Positions 1 to 9,570 are shown, counted from the first letter of the stretch. The stretch: DNA of 64,000 nt from Pseudooceanicola marinus (GCF_020177265.1 NZ_JAIVMC010000010.1:62001-126000), one strand, 5' to 3'. Numbers and translations: made by a program. The notes: generated by a model from the sequence alone, not told the origin.

Positions 1-1
1 C

Positions 2-769
2 GACGCCAAGGGACTGAACTTCGTCAAGCTGGCGCCCTGGATCTACACCGCCGCGCTGTTCGCCATCTGGGAAGCGGCCGTCTGGATCTTCAACCTCCCC
101 GTCACCTTCCTGCCCGCGCCGTCGCGCATCGCCGCGGCCATCGTGCAGTACTGGGGGCCGATCTGGTCGAACTCGATCCAGACCCTCTACACCACCCTGC
201 TGGGCTTCGTCCTGGCGATGGTGGGCGGTCTGGCCATAGGGTTGCTGATCGGCTGGTCGCGGTCGATCTACGCGGGGCTTTACCCGCTGATGATCGGCTT
301 TAACGCCATTCCCAAGGTCGCCGTGGTGCCGATCCTGATCATCTGGTTCGGCATCGGCTCGATCCCGGCGATCATCACCGCCTTCCTGATCTCCTTCTTC
401 CCGATCGTGGTGAACGTGGCCACGGGCCTCGCCACCATCGAGCCGGAAACCGAGGACATCCTGCGCGCCCTGGGCGCGAAGAAGATGGACATCATGATCA
501 AGGTCGGCATCCCGCGCTCGATGCCCTATTTCTTCGCCTCGCTGAAGGTGGCGATCACGCTGGCCTTTGTGGGGTCGGTCCTGTCGGAAACCGTGGGCTC
601 GAACACCGGCCTCGGCAACATGATGGCCGCCGCGCAAAGCCGGTTCAACGTGCCGCTGGTCTTCGCAGGCCTTGTGATGCTGGCGATCGAGGGGATCGTG
701 ATGTACGCGATCATGGCCTGGATCGAACGCCGCATGACCGGCTGGGCACATCGGTCCAGCATGGGGTGA
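2..769 (+). CDS. ABC transporter permease, nitrate/sulfonate/taurine type (5'-partial)
   Basis: Inner-membrane permease subunit of an ABC importer of the SsuC/TauC/NrtB class. The frame is open from base 2 and the true start lies off the left edge; a GTG at 143 is internal, because the upstream residues continue the family (a membrane segment near the window edge, then a PAPSRI stretch). Several hydrophobic segments are visible. The cytoplasmic coupling loop (ILRALGAKK followed by VGIPRSMPYF) is the EAA-type motif that contacts the ATPase. At least 255 residues are present, close to full length for this family (250-270). Its ATPase and binding protein are presumably upstream. Substrate cannot be told from this fragment. 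Confidence 0.9.
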   Translation, partial: DAKGLNFVKLAPWIYTAALFAIWEAAVWIFNLPVTFLPAPSRIAAAIVQYWGPIWSNSIQTLYTTLLGFVLAMVGGLAIGLLIGWSRSIYAGLYPLMIGFNAIPKVAVVPILIIWFGIGSIPAIITAFLISFFPIVVNVATGLATIEPETEDILRALGAKKMDIMIKVGIPRSMPYFFASLKVAITLAFVGSVLSETVGSNTGLGNMMAAAQSRFNVPLVFAGLVMLAIEGIVMYAIMAWIERRMTGWAHRSSMG

Positions 770-773
770 GGCC

Positions 774-892
774 CGTCTCGGAAACGCTCCGGGGGAGCGT
801 TTCAGGGCCGAACGGGCGGAGCCCAGGGGTCGAGCGGCGTCTCGGAAACGCTCCGGGGGAGCGTTTCAGGGCCGAACGGGCGGAGCCCAGGG
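774..892. repeat. Tandem 55-bp direct repeat, each copy with a perfect 10-bp hairpin
   Basis: Bases 774-828 and 838-892 are identical 55-mers separated by 9 bases. Each begins with an inverted repeat (GAAACGCTCC, loop GGG, GGAGCGTTTC; 781-803 and 845-867), followed by a GC-rich tail. The unit looks like a REP/ERIC-type extragenic palindrome present twice. It lies just after the permease stop codon, so it may also affect 3'-end stability of that mRNA. It shares a CTCCGGGGGAG core with the single element near 49980. Confidence 0.85.
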
Positions 893-930
893 CAGGTGCC
901 TTTGCCCACGTCGAGTACCAGGATGCGAGT

Positions 931-957
931 AAAGGGGCCTCCACGCGGGGCCCTTTC
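931..957 (+). terminator. Terminator-like hairpin after the permease operon
   Basis: AAAGGGGCC and GGGCCCTTT arms (one mismatch) flank an 8-base loop, and the right arm ends in a short T run. It sits between the permease gene and the next start and is the most likely end of the upstream transcript. The rest of the 770-1073 gap holds only the tandem repeat and a Shine-Dalgarno stretch near 1062-1068. Confidence 0.5.
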
Positions 958-1073
958 CTTCGTTCTGCCGGACCGCAAAGAAAGCTGTTGGACGATCCCG
1001 CAGGCAAACCCTACGGTCGAGGCGGGTTCGGCGCCTCTGCGTGCGGGGCCAACAGGATCGAAGGGAGGCCGTT

Positions 1074-2309
1074 TTGTCAGATGTGATCGTTCTGGGGGCC
1101 GGCATGGTCGGCACCACCACCGCCCTGGCGCTGCAGGCGCGGGGGCTGGACGTGGTGCTGGCCGACCGGCGGGAGCCGGGCCGCGAGACCAGTTATGGCA
1201 ACGCAGGCATCATCCAGGGCGAGGCGATGGAGCCCTATGCCCTGCCCACCAATCCCGTGGAGCTGATCCGGCTGGGGCTGGGGGCCGACAACGCCGTCCG
1301 CTGGACCCTGGGCGGCGTGCTGGGGCAGGCGGGGGCGCTGATGCGCTATCTGGGCAATTCCCGGCCCGCGCGGCACGCGGCGATCTCCGCCATCTATGCC
1401 CAGCTGGTGCGCGACGCCGTGGCGCGGCACGAACCGCTGGTCGAGGCCGCGGGAGCCGGCAACCTGATGCGCCCCAGGGGCTTCCGCCAGGGCTGGCGCG
1501 GGCAGCACAGCTTTGACGCGGCGCTGGCGGATGCGGAGCGTATCGTGAAGACCTATGGGATCGAGATCGAGGCGCTGGATGGCGATGCGCTGGCGCGGGC
1601 CGAGCCGGGGCTGACGGCGCGCTACGCGGGCGCCATCGACTGGAAGGATTGCTGGGCCTGTGCCGATCCGGGTGGGCTGGTGGCGTCCTACGCCGCGCTG
1701 TTCGAGGCGCGCGGCGGCACGGTGCTGCGCGCCGATGCCACCACATTGACCCGCGCCGGCGCCGGCTGGCGCGTCACCGGAGAGACCGGCCCGACCGAGG
1801 CCGCCCGCGTGGTGCTGGCCCTGGGCCCCTGGACGCCGGCCGCATTGAAACCCTTCGGCGCGCGGGTGCCCATGGTGGGCAAGCGCGGCTACCACCTGCA
1901 TTTCAAGGGCGAGCGGACGCTGAACCTGCCCTTCATGGACACCGAGGTTTCGGCCGTCATGTCGCCCATGCGCGACGGGCTGCGTGTGGCCACGGGGGCG
2001 GAGCTGGTGCCGATGGACGCGCCGGTGAACCGCAGCCAGCTGATCAAGGCCGAGGCCCGGGCACGCGAGATGTTCGAGCTGGGCGATGCGGTGGAGGCCG
2101 AGCCGTGGTTCGGCACACGCCCCTGCCTGCCCGGCATGCTGCCGGTGCTGGGCGAGGTCCCGGATCAGCCCGGTCTCTGGGCGCATTTCGGCCATGGCCA
2201 CCAGGGCTTCACCCTCGGTCCCGTCACCGCCGAAATCCTGGCCGCCGCCATGGGCGGCGAGCGCAGCGAGATGATCGCCGCGCTGGATCTGCGCCACGCC
2301 CTCGCCTGA
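1074..2309 (+). CDS. FAD-dependent amino-acid oxidase/dehydrogenase, DadA-like
   Basis: Flavoprotein of the DAO/DadA family, expected to oxidise an amino acid or secondary amine to an imino or oxo acid. From the chosen TTG start, residues 8-13 read GAGMVG, the Rossmann FAD-binding loop, followed by a basic stretch (ADRREPGRE). The C-terminus carries the family GHGHQGFTLGP segment that closes over FAD. Length 411 aa fits DadA (about 410-430). The TTG at 1074 is preferred over the upstream in-frame GTG at 1041 because AGGGAGG lies five to six bases before it and the protein then begins right at the beta strand. It stands alone and converges on the next gene with a 6-bp gap. The substrate is unknown. 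Confidence 0.85.
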   Translation: MSDVIVLGAGMVGTTTALALQARGLDVVLADRREPGRETSYGNAGIIQGEAMEPYALPTNPVELIRLGLGADNAVRWTLGGVLGQAGALMRYLGNSRPARHAAISAIYAQLVRDAVARHEPLVEAAGAGNLMRPRGFRQGWRGQHSFDAALADAERIVKTYGIEIEALDGDALARAEPGLTARYAGAIDWKDCWACADPGGLVASYAALFEARGGTVLRADATTLTRAGAGWRVTGETGPTEAARVVLALGPWTPAALKPFGARVPMVGKRGYHLHFKGERTLNLPFMDTEVSAVMSPMRDGLRVATGAELVPMDAPVNRSQLIKAEARAREMFELGDAVEAEPWFGTRPCLPGMLPVLGEVPDQPGLWAHFGHGHQGFTLGPVTAEILAAAMGGERSEMIAALDLRHALA

Positions 2310-2315
2310 GGCAGT

Positions 2316-3392
2316 TCAGACCGGGTCGCTGATCCCGCGCAGGTATTCGTTGGAATAGTCCACCTCCAGCTCGATCCAGACCGGCAGGTGGTCCGACATC
2401 TCATGGGTGCGCCAGGAGGAATAGCTGCGCGCCCAGTTGGCATAGGGCTCGCCCCCGTCCGGATCCTCTACCAGCAGGCGCGCGACCTCAGCCTGGTCTT
2501 CCACTCCGCGCATCAGCCGGGCGATCTGTTCGTAGTCCCCGACCTCCTCGTCGCGAAAGACCGCATCGGGCCAGCGCAGCACGCCGCGTTCCAGCATCCG
2601 CGTCTTCTGATCCGGCCCGACGAAGGCGATCTGATCGTAGTACTTGTCGCCCGACAGAGAGGTCGGCCCCAGATCCGGCACGTCGAAGCCCGCGTCCAGC
2701 AGCGCCCGCATGCCGGGGGCGGCGCGGTCGTCGATGTTCATGTCGCCGAGGAAGACATGCACCTCGTCCTGCGCCCTGGCTCGTTTCGCCATCTCCTCGG
2801 CGATCACCCGGATTTCGTCCTCCCGCAGGGGGCGGCCTGCCACTTCCTTGAAGATGATATGGGCCGAGCAGAGGGTGAAGCGGAACCAGCCGGCCTGGAA
2901 GGCGGCGAAGAAGGGCGTGCGGGCGATCTGTTCGCCGCCCGGCAGCGCGTCGCGCGGCAGAACCAGCTCCCCCACCAGGTGGCGAAAGGACACGCGATTG
3001 CGGTTGTAGAGGAACGCCATGCGTTCGTGGTTGCCCCGGCCCGCGCCCGAACTGTCGTTGATGAAATAGGTCCAGTTCGGGCCCAGCAGGCGCATCAGCC
3101 GGTCCACCGCCTCGATGTTCTTCACCTCCTGCACGGCGCAGATGTCGAAATGGTCGATGATCTCGGCGATGTAGTGGAAACTTTCATGCAGGCGCGGGCG
3201 GCCACCGTCGAAATGGCGGATGTTCCACGACCCGATGATCAGGCTGTCGGGGCGGCGGCGCGCGGTGATCTGCCCGTTCAGCAGCGCGCGCAGGCGCAGC
3301 AGCCGGTCGGCGATCCACCCGGCCTGGCCGGGCGCGGCACGGCCCGGGGGATAGGTTCTGCGGTCGTGTTTCAGGGATTGGTAGAAGGCCAT
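2316..3392 (-). CDS. Endonuclease/exonuclease/phosphatase-family protein
   Basis: A 358-aa protein with the DNase I/sphingomyelinase fold. Visible active-site elements are GSWNIRHF (Asn57), AVQEVKN (Glu89, metal ligand), GDMNIDD (Asp/Asn pair) and a C-terminal SDHLPVW (catalytic His). It should hydrolyse phosphodiester bonds using a divalent metal. The start at 3392 has GAGGAG about 9 bases upstream; an in-frame extension further upstream has no such site. No signal peptide is evident, so it is probably cytoplasmic. It is divergent from the first ugp operon, and the shared region carries a Pho-box-like array, so a role in phosphodiester or nucleic-acid phosphorus scavenging is plausible but inferred. 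Confidence 0.85.
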   Translation of the reverse strand: MAFYQSLKHDRRTYPPGRAAPGQAGWIADRLLRLRALLNGQITARRRPDSLIIGSWNIRHFDGGRPRLHESFHYIAEIIDHFDICAVQEVKNIEAVDRLMRLLGPNWTYFINDSSGAGRGNHERMAFLYNRNRVSFRHLVGELVLPRDALPGGEQIARTPFFAAFQAGWFRFTLCSAHIIFKEVAGRPLREDEIRVIAEEMAKRARAQDEVHVFLGDMNIDDRAAPGMRALLDAGFDVPDLGPTSLSGDKYYDQIAFVGPDQKTRMLERGVLRWPDAVFRDEEVGDYEQIARLMRGVEDQAEVARLLVEDPDGGEPYANWARSYSSWRTHEMSDHLPVWIELEVDYSNEYLRGISDPV

Positions 3393-3647
3393 GGAGCAGG
3401 CTCCTCGGATGAAAAGGCAGGGTAAGGGCAATGAGTAGGCAGCGCCGAAATTCTGGCGCGTGAGGCCATCATAGCACGGGTGACGTCCTGTCCGGCGGGT
3501 GGAATGGAGGGTCTTGGGAGGAAGGCTTGCCGGATGGTTTGCAATCAGTGTTGCAGTTTTGGGGCGTCGCAAAAGTGATGCCGTGTGGCGTCTGAAATGC
3601 CATCTGTGACCATTTAAATAAGGAAGTATGGCGCCCATGTTGTAAAA

Positions 3648-3687
3648 GGTTCACGCGGCTTTCGGCGGGGCGTCACATTCGCCGCCT
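3648..3687 (+). promoter_or_regulatory. Candidate tandem Pho box upstream of ugpB (first operon)
   Basis: Four 7-mers start exactly 11 bp apart: GGTTCAC (3648), CTTTCGG (3659), GCGTCAC (3670), GCCGCCT (3681). The 11-bp phasing matches PhoB direct-repeat sites (consensus CTGTCAT with 4-bp spacers), although individual units are degenerate. The last unit plus AGG aligns with the equivalent position in front of the second ugp operon. The 343-bp divergent gap also contains the palindrome at 3708. Confidence 0.45.
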
Positions 3688-3707
3688 AGGTCTCGGGGTG
3701 AAGATAG

Positions 3708-3723
3708 TGCAATCCAAATTGCA
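3708..3723. promoter_or_regulatory. 16-bp perfect palindrome, candidate operator of ugp operon 1
   Basis: TGCAAT-CCAA-ATTGCA lies directly before the AAAGGA ribosome-binding site of ugpB. A related half site, TTTGCAATC, is at 3538-3546. A repressor bound here would block early elongation. The RpiR-family regulator at the end of the operon is the obvious candidate, by inference only. Confidence 0.45.
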
Positions 3724-3735
3724 AAGGACCCTGAC

Positions 3736-4995
3736 ATGGTTGCGAAACTTCCCAAACTCACCGGCCTGGGCCTGGTCGCCCTGCTGGGCTCCACCTCGAT
3801 GACGCTGGCGGATGTCTCCGTGGAATTCTGGCACAGCTTCTCCAAGAACGCGGGCGAGGCGCTGGACCAGATCATCGACAACTTCGAGGCCGAGAACCCC
3901 GGCATCACCATCGATGCCCAGCACATCGGCAACTACAACGATATCGTGGCCAAGCTGCAGGCCTCGATCCCGGCAGGCCGCGAACCCGACGCGGTGATCA
4001 TGGAGGTGACCCGCTACGGCCTCTTCGCCGATCGTGGCGTGCTGATGGACCTGACCGACTACGTGGAAAACGACCCGCTGAAGGACGACCTGTTCGACTT
4101 CGCCCGCGAGGTCGGCGTGTTCGACGGCAAGAATTACATCGTGCCCTTCAACTCCTCCACGCCGGTTCTCTACTACAACAAGGCCATCCTGGAGCAGGCC
4201 GGCGTGCCCGAAGAGCCGAAGCTGGAAACCTATGCCGACGTCCTGGCCGTGGCGCAGCAGGTCCAGGCGGAGCTCGGCGACGAGGGCATCAGCGGCATCG
4301 CGGCGCCGGGTCAGTTCGCCCGCTGGGGCCTGATCATGGACAACGACAGCGATATGATCGACAGCGTCTCGGGCGAGATCCTGCTGGATGCGCCCAACAC
4401 CGTGGAAGCCTACGAATGGATGGCCTCGCTGGTGCATGAACATGGCGTGGCCTCGGCTGATGGCGTGACCACCGAGAACCAGGGGCGTGACGCCTTCCTG
4501 GCCGGCAAGGTCGGCATGATGATGAACTCGACCGGCAACTACGGCCGTTCCGTCGCCGCCCTGGGCGACGACCTGGTCGTGGCTCCCATGCCCTGCAACA
4601 AGGTCTGCCGCGTGCCGATCGGCGGCGCGGGTATCGGCATCCTGTCCTCCGCCGAGGACGAGGTGAAGGACGCCGCGTGGAAGTTCATTTCCTACGCCGC
4701 CTCCGCCGAATCCAACGCCATCTGGTTCTCCACCACCGGCTACATGCCGATCAACAAGCACACCGCCGAGCAGCCCCTGGCCGCCGAGGCGCTGGAGACG
4801 AAGCCGGGCATCCGTGTCGCCATCGACCAGCTGGGCTTCGCCAAGGGCCGCCCGCGTCCCCCGGTCGTCACCTGGATGCGCGCCACCGAATACGACATGT
4901 GGCAGGCCATGGCCCTGGGCCAGCGCGACGTGACCGAAACGCTGGACGACTTCGCCGCGCGCACCCGCGCCGAGGCCGAACGCCTGGCCAAGTAA
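3736..4995 (+). CDS. ugpB: Periplasmic binding protein of a glycerol-3-phosphate-type ABC importer
   Basis: Solute-binding protein (family 1, UgpB-like), 419 aa. Residues 1-25 form a Sec signal peptide ending near LADVSVEFWHSF. The mature protein begins with the WHSF segment and contains FNSSTPVLYYNK, both shared with UgpB-type proteins. It delivers ligand to the two permeases encoded after it. The gene next to last in the operon is a glycerophosphodiester phosphodiesterase, so sn-glycerol-3-phosphate or glycerophosphodiesters are the likely ligands. AAAGGA precedes the ATG. A 12-bp GC-rich hairpin follows the stop codon, so this gene is probably expressed more strongly than the rest of the operon. 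Confidence 0.85.
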   Translation: MVAKLPKLTGLGLVALLGSTSMTLADVSVEFWHSFSKNAGEALDQIIDNFEAENPGITIDAQHIGNYNDIVAKLQASIPAGREPDAVIMEVTRYGLFADRGVLMDLTDYVENDPLKDDLFDFAREVGVFDGKNYIVPFNSSTPVLYYNKAILEQAGVPEEPKLETYADVLAVAQQVQAELGDEGISGIAAPGQFARWGLIMDNDSDMIDSVSGEILLDAPNTVEAYEWMASLVHEHGVASADGVTTENQGRDAFLAGKVGMMMNSTGNYGRSVAALGDDLVVAPMPCNKVCRVPIGGAGIGILSSAEDEVKDAAWKFISYAASAESNAIWFSTTGYMPINKHTAEQPLAAEALETKPGIRVAIDQLGFAKGRPRPPVVTWMRATEYDMWQAMALGQRDVTETLDDFAARTRAEAERLAK

Positions 4996-5011
4996 GCCGC
5001 CCAGACCATCG

Positions 5012-5041
5012 AAAGGGGCCCGGCCGGACCGGGCCCCTTTT
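5012..5041 (+). terminator. Intra-operon hairpin between ugpB and ugpA
   Basis: Perfect 12-bp stem: AAAGGGGCCCGG (5012-5023), loop CCGGA, CCGGGCCCCTTT (5029-5040), followed by T. It has the form of an intrinsic terminator but lies inside the operon. It most likely terminates part of the transcripts or protects the ugpB 3' end. Confidence 0.75.
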
Positions 5042-5073
5042 GTCCCGTGACCCTTCCCCCGAGGTCCGCCCGA

Positions 5074-5943
5074 ATGCTGCGCAAACTGACCCCCTATCTT
5101 TTCATCCTGCCGCTGATGGCCTTCCTCGCGGTCTTCACCTACGTGCCCATCCTGCAAAGCGTGAACCTGTCGTTCCGCGAGTGGGACTTCATGTCGCCGA
5201 CGAAACTCTGGGTCGGGCTGGAGAACTACCAGCTGCTGCTGAGCTCGCGCGATTTCTGGAACGCGGTGAAGGTGACGACGATCTTCGCCGTCATCTCGGT
5301 GCCGCTGCGGCTGGCGCTGGCGCTGGCGATCGCCAGCTACCTGGTGCGCGAAACCATCGTGTCGCGGCTGATGCGCGGGGCGCTGTTCCTGCCTTCGGTC
5401 ACCTCGACCGTCTCCATCGCCGTGGTCTTTTCCTGGGTCTTCTCGACCGACTACGGGATGATCAACGCGGGCCTCGCCTGGTTGGGGTTCGAGCGGGTGC
5501 AATGGATGCAGGACCCGCAGCTGGCGCTATACGTCATCATCTTCGTCAACACCTGGAAACAGCTGGGCTACGACATCATCATCTACATCGCCGGCCTCCA
5601 GGCCGTGCCGACCGAGCTCTATGATGCCGCCTCGGTCGATGGCGGGCGGCGGCTCCACGTCTTCCGACGGGTGACCCTGCCGCTGGTCATGCCCACCACC
5701 TATTTCCTGCTGGTGGTCTCGGTCATCGACGCCTTCCAGGTCTTCACCATCGTCAACGTCATGACCAAGGGCGGCCCGGCGGGGGCCACCGACATGATCG
5801 TCAACATGCTTTACCGCGTGGGGTTCACGCTGTTCGACATCGGGCAGGGTTCGGCGCTGGCGGTCATCCTCTTCGTCTTCCTGATCGCCCTGGCGGTCCT
5901 CAAGGCCCGCGTGATCGGCCGTAAGGTGCACTATGAAGCCTGA
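5074..5943 (+). CDS. ugpA: ABC transporter permease UgpA-type
   Basis: First of two inner-membrane permeases, 289 aa from the ATG at 5074 (GAGG lies about 9 bases upstream; an in-frame GTG at 5047 is less likely because it falls just after the hairpin). Six hydrophobic segments are visible, beginning at YLFILPLMAFLAVF. The coupling helix DAASVDGGRRLHVFRRVTLP is the EAA motif. It pairs with the following gene, which overlaps its end by 11 bp, showing translational coupling. Confidence 0.88.
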   Translation: MLRKLTPYLFILPLMAFLAVFTYVPILQSVNLSFREWDFMSPTKLWVGLENYQLLLSSRDFWNAVKVTTIFAVISVPLRLALALAIASYLVRETIVSRLMRGALFLPSVTSTVSIAVVFSWVFSTDYGMINAGLAWLGFERVQWMQDPQLALYVIIFVNTWKQLGYDIIIYIAGLQAVPTELYDAASVDGGRRLHVFRRVTLPLVMPTTYFLLVVSVIDAFQVFTIVNVMTKGGPAGATDMIVNMLYRVGFTLFDIGQGSALAVILFVFLIALAVLKARVIGRKVHYEA

Positions 5944-6760
5944 CCTGACCTCCTCCCGCGGCATGTGGGTGATGAACGCCCTCGTGCTGGCCGCCGGCCT
6001 GATGTTCCTGTCGCCCGTCCTCTATTCCATCTGGATGAGCTTCCAGACGGCGGATGCCTATTACGCCGGGCACCTCGATTTCACCCTGTCGAACTACGAA
6101 CTGGCGGTGGCCGAATACAACTTCGCCCGCTACCTGCTGAATTCGCTGATCGTGTCGGGGGTGGTGACCCTTGCGGGGATCGCCGTGGCGACCATGGCCG
6201 CCTATGCCTTCGCGCGCTACCGCTTTCCGGGCGGCAACCTGGCCTTTGCTGCCGTGGTGGCGACGCTGATGATCCCCAGCCACATCACCCTGATCCCCAA
6301 CTACCTGACCTTGGCGAAGGCCGGGCTGTTGGACAGTTACGCCGGGCTGATCCTGCCCGCCATCTCCTCGGGCTTCGCCGCCTTCTTCCTGCGCCAGTAC
6401 ATCCGGGGCATTCCGCGCGCGCTGGACGAGGCCGCCTATATGGACGGCGCCAACGCGTTCCAGGTGCTGTGGCGGGTGATCGTGCCGATCTCGAAACCGG
6501 CGATCTTCTCCATGGGGCTGCACCTCTTCATCAGCGAATGGAACAACTACATCTGGCCGCTGGTCGCCATCGGCAAGGAGGATCTCTACACCCTCCAGGT
6601 CGGGCTGGCGCGGCTCTACCGGATCAACCCGGGTGAAGACGTGATCGACTGGCCGCTGGTAATGGCCGCCTCGACGATCACCATCCTGCCCGTCCTGCTG
6701 GGCTTCGTACTGGTGGAACGCCACCTGGTGCGCGGCATCACCATGGGGGCGGTGAAATGA
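5933..6760 (+). CDS. ugpE: ABC transporter permease UgpE-type
   Basis: Second permease of the importer, 275 aa, with six hydrophobic segments and the EAA coupling motif EAAYMDGANAFQVLWRVIVP. Its ATG lies inside the end of ugpA and its stop overlaps the next start (ATGA), so the three genes are translationally coupled. The MalG/UgpE family label follows from the order binding protein, permease, permease, ATPase. Confidence 0.88.
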   Translation: MKPDLTSSRGMWVMNALVLAAGLMFLSPVLYSIWMSFQTADAYYAGHLDFTLSNYELAVAEYNFARYLLNSLIVSGVVTLAGIAVATMAAYAFARYRFPGGNLAFAAVVATLMIPSHITLIPNYLTLAKAGLLDSYAGLILPAISSGFAAFFLRQYIRGIPRALDEAAYMDGANAFQVLWRVIVPISKPAIFSMGLHLFISEWNNYIWPLVAIGKEDLYTLQVGLARLYRINPGEDVIDWPLVMAASTITILPVLLGFVLVERHLVRGITMGAVK

Positions 6761-7571
6761 CCGGCATACCCTCCGACGACAAGACCAAGAAGAAGATGAC
6801 CATGACCTATGATGTGACCCGCATCGCCTCGCACCGGGGCGGCACGTTGGAGTTCGGCGACAGCACCCCGCAGGGGTTCCGCGCCACGGCCGCGATGGCG
6901 CTGGAGGAGGTCGAGTTCGACGTCCACCCTACGGCGGACGGCGCCATCATGGTGCACCACGACGCCACGCTGGACCGCACCACCGATGCCACCGGCGCGA
7001 TCCGCGACCTGACCGAGGCCCAGGTGCGCGCCGCCACCATCGACTATGGCGCGGGCGGCCACCCCATCTCGCTCGCCGAGCTGTGCGAGATCTTCCGGGA
7101 GAGTGCGGTTACCTTCCGCTGCGAGCTGAAGCCTGGGCCGGGCGGCCTGGCCTATCCCGGCTTCGCGCCGAAGGTCGTGGCCGAGCTGACCCGCTGCGGG
7201 ATGTTGCATCGCACCGGCTTCTCCTCTTTCCTGATCGAGACGGTGGACGCGCTGCAGGCGGCCTCCGACCGGCCCTGCGTGTGGCTGGTCAGCCCGCCCG
7301 TGCTGACCCAGCTGGGCGCCGCCGGGGTGCTGGAGGTCTGCGCGGCCCATGGCATCGCCGAGATCGGCATGAACATCGACAGCGCCACGGCGGAATTGAT
7401 GACCCAGGTGCGCGCCGCCGGGATCCACTTCGGCTGCTGGGGGGCGCATGACGCCGCCCGGATCGACCGCGCGCTGGAGATGGGGGTGAAGGTCTTCACC
7501 ACAGATCGTCCCAGCCTGGCCATCGCCCGCCGCACCGCCCACCAGACCGCCCGCCAGATGGAGGCCGCGCA

Positions 7572-7575
<4 letters not shown>
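6757..7575 (+). CDS. ugpQ: Glycerophosphodiester phosphodiesterase
   Basis: Cytoplasmic GDPD-family enzyme, 272 aa, that hydrolyses glycerophosphodiesters (for example glycerophosphocholine) to glycerol-3-phosphate plus an alcohol. The N-terminal HRGG motif supplies the catalytic His. It is followed by EFDVHPTADGAIMVHHD, containing the metal ligands and second catalytic His of the family, and later by CELKP. There is no signal peptide, so hydrolysis follows uptake. ATGA overlaps link it to the gene before and the ATPase after. Its place inside the transporter operon is the best evidence for the substrate class. The start could instead be the ATG at 6796. Confidence 0.9.
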
Positions 7576-8579
<1,004 letters not shown>

Positions 8580-8594
<15 letters not shown>

Positions 8595-8679
8595 AGGCGC
8601 GCGCCCATGGACCGGGCCGCGCGTCTGGTTTAGGCCTGTGAGGGACAGCGGGCGCCGCGCGCAGGCGCGCGCGCGCCCC
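8580..8679 (+). other. Two strong GC-only hairpins between ugpC and the regulator
   Basis: GGCGCGC (8580-8586) pairs with GCGCGCC (8599-8605) across the ugpC stop codon. A second, longer GGGCGC...GCGCCC structure spans 8650-8679 and includes an alternating GC run. Neither has a T tail. They could limit readthrough into the regulator gene or form non-B DNA. Confidence 0.45.
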
Positions 8680-8691
8680 GGGGGACAGGAC

Positions 8692-9558
8692 ATGACCGAC
8701 ACGCCGCCCTTCCTGGGCGATCTGATCTCGCGCCATTCGGCGAAGCTGACCGAGGCGGACACCCGCCTTTTGGACGTGATGGTGCGCGACCCGATCCGCG
8801 CGGCGATGGAGAACGGCAAGGAGGTGTCGTTCCGCGCCGGCGTCCACCCGGCCTCCGCCGTCCGCCTGGCGCGGCGGCTGGGGTTCAAGGGCTACCCCGA
8901 GTTCCGCGCCTTCCTGCAATCCAACCTGGTGGAGGGGCAGGGGGAGTTCGAGGCCCCCGGTGCCCGTATCGCCGCGCGGCTGGCGCGGGCGGAGGAAGGG
9001 CAGCTGCTGTCCACCGTGCTGGACAGCGAGATCGCGGCGCTGGAGGGTCTTCGCGCCAGCCTGACCGATGCCGGCATCCGCGCCTTTTCCGAGGCTCTGC
9101 TGGGCGCGCGGCGCATCTTCGTCTTCGGCACATCGCACGGGGCGGCCCTGTCGCACCTGGTCACCATGCGCCTGCGCCGCTCGGGCTATGACGCGGTGGA
9201 CCTGGGCGCGGAACAGGCGCGGATCTGGGAGCAGCTGGCCTTCCTCGACGCGGGCGACGTGGTCTGGCTGATCTCGCTGCGCAAGACCGGCGACAAGATG
9301 CACGCGCTGCGCGCCCTGGCCGCCGAGCGGGGCGCCAAGGTGCTGGCCCTGCGCGACCCGCGCGGCGCCCCGTTCGAGCCTGCGCCCGAGGCGGAGATCT
9401 GCGCCTCGCGCGGGGGCGCGGGGGAGAGCCAGTCGCTGGTGGTGCCGATGACCATCGCCAACACGGTGATCCTCGACCTGGCCTCCATCGACGAGGGGCG
9501 CACCATGCGTGCGCTGGAACGCTTCCGCAGCCTGCGCGACGGTTCGGACGCCTTCTGA
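8692..9558 (+). CDS. MurR/RpiR-family transcriptional regulator
   Basis: A 288-aa regulator with an N-terminal RpiR helix-turn-helix (about residues 15-90, containing FRAGVHPASAVRLARRLGFKGYPEFR) and a C-terminal SIS sugar-phosphate-binding domain (about 130-270, RRIFVFGTSHGAALS). SIS domains usually bind phosphorylated sugars, so a glycerol-phosphate-like effector would fit its position as last gene of the ugp operon. The ATG at 8692 follows a GGGGGAC stretch; the frame is open further upstream but runs through the GC hairpin. The palindrome at 3708 is a candidate target, by inference. Confidence 0.88.
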   Translation: MTDTPPFLGDLISRHSAKLTEADTRLLDVMVRDPIRAAMENGKEVSFRAGVHPASAVRLARRLGFKGYPEFRAFLQSNLVEGQGEFEAPGARIAARLARAEEGQLLSTVLDSEIAALEGLRASLTDAGIRAFSEALLGARRIFVFGTSHGAALSHLVTMRLRRSGYDAVDLGAEQARIWEQLAFLDAGDVVWLISLRKTGDKMHALRALAAERGAKVLALRDPRGAPFEPAPEAEICASRGGAGESQSLVVPMTIANTVILDLASIDEGRTMRALERFRSLRDGSDAF

Positions 9559-9570
9559 TCCCGCGCCGCC

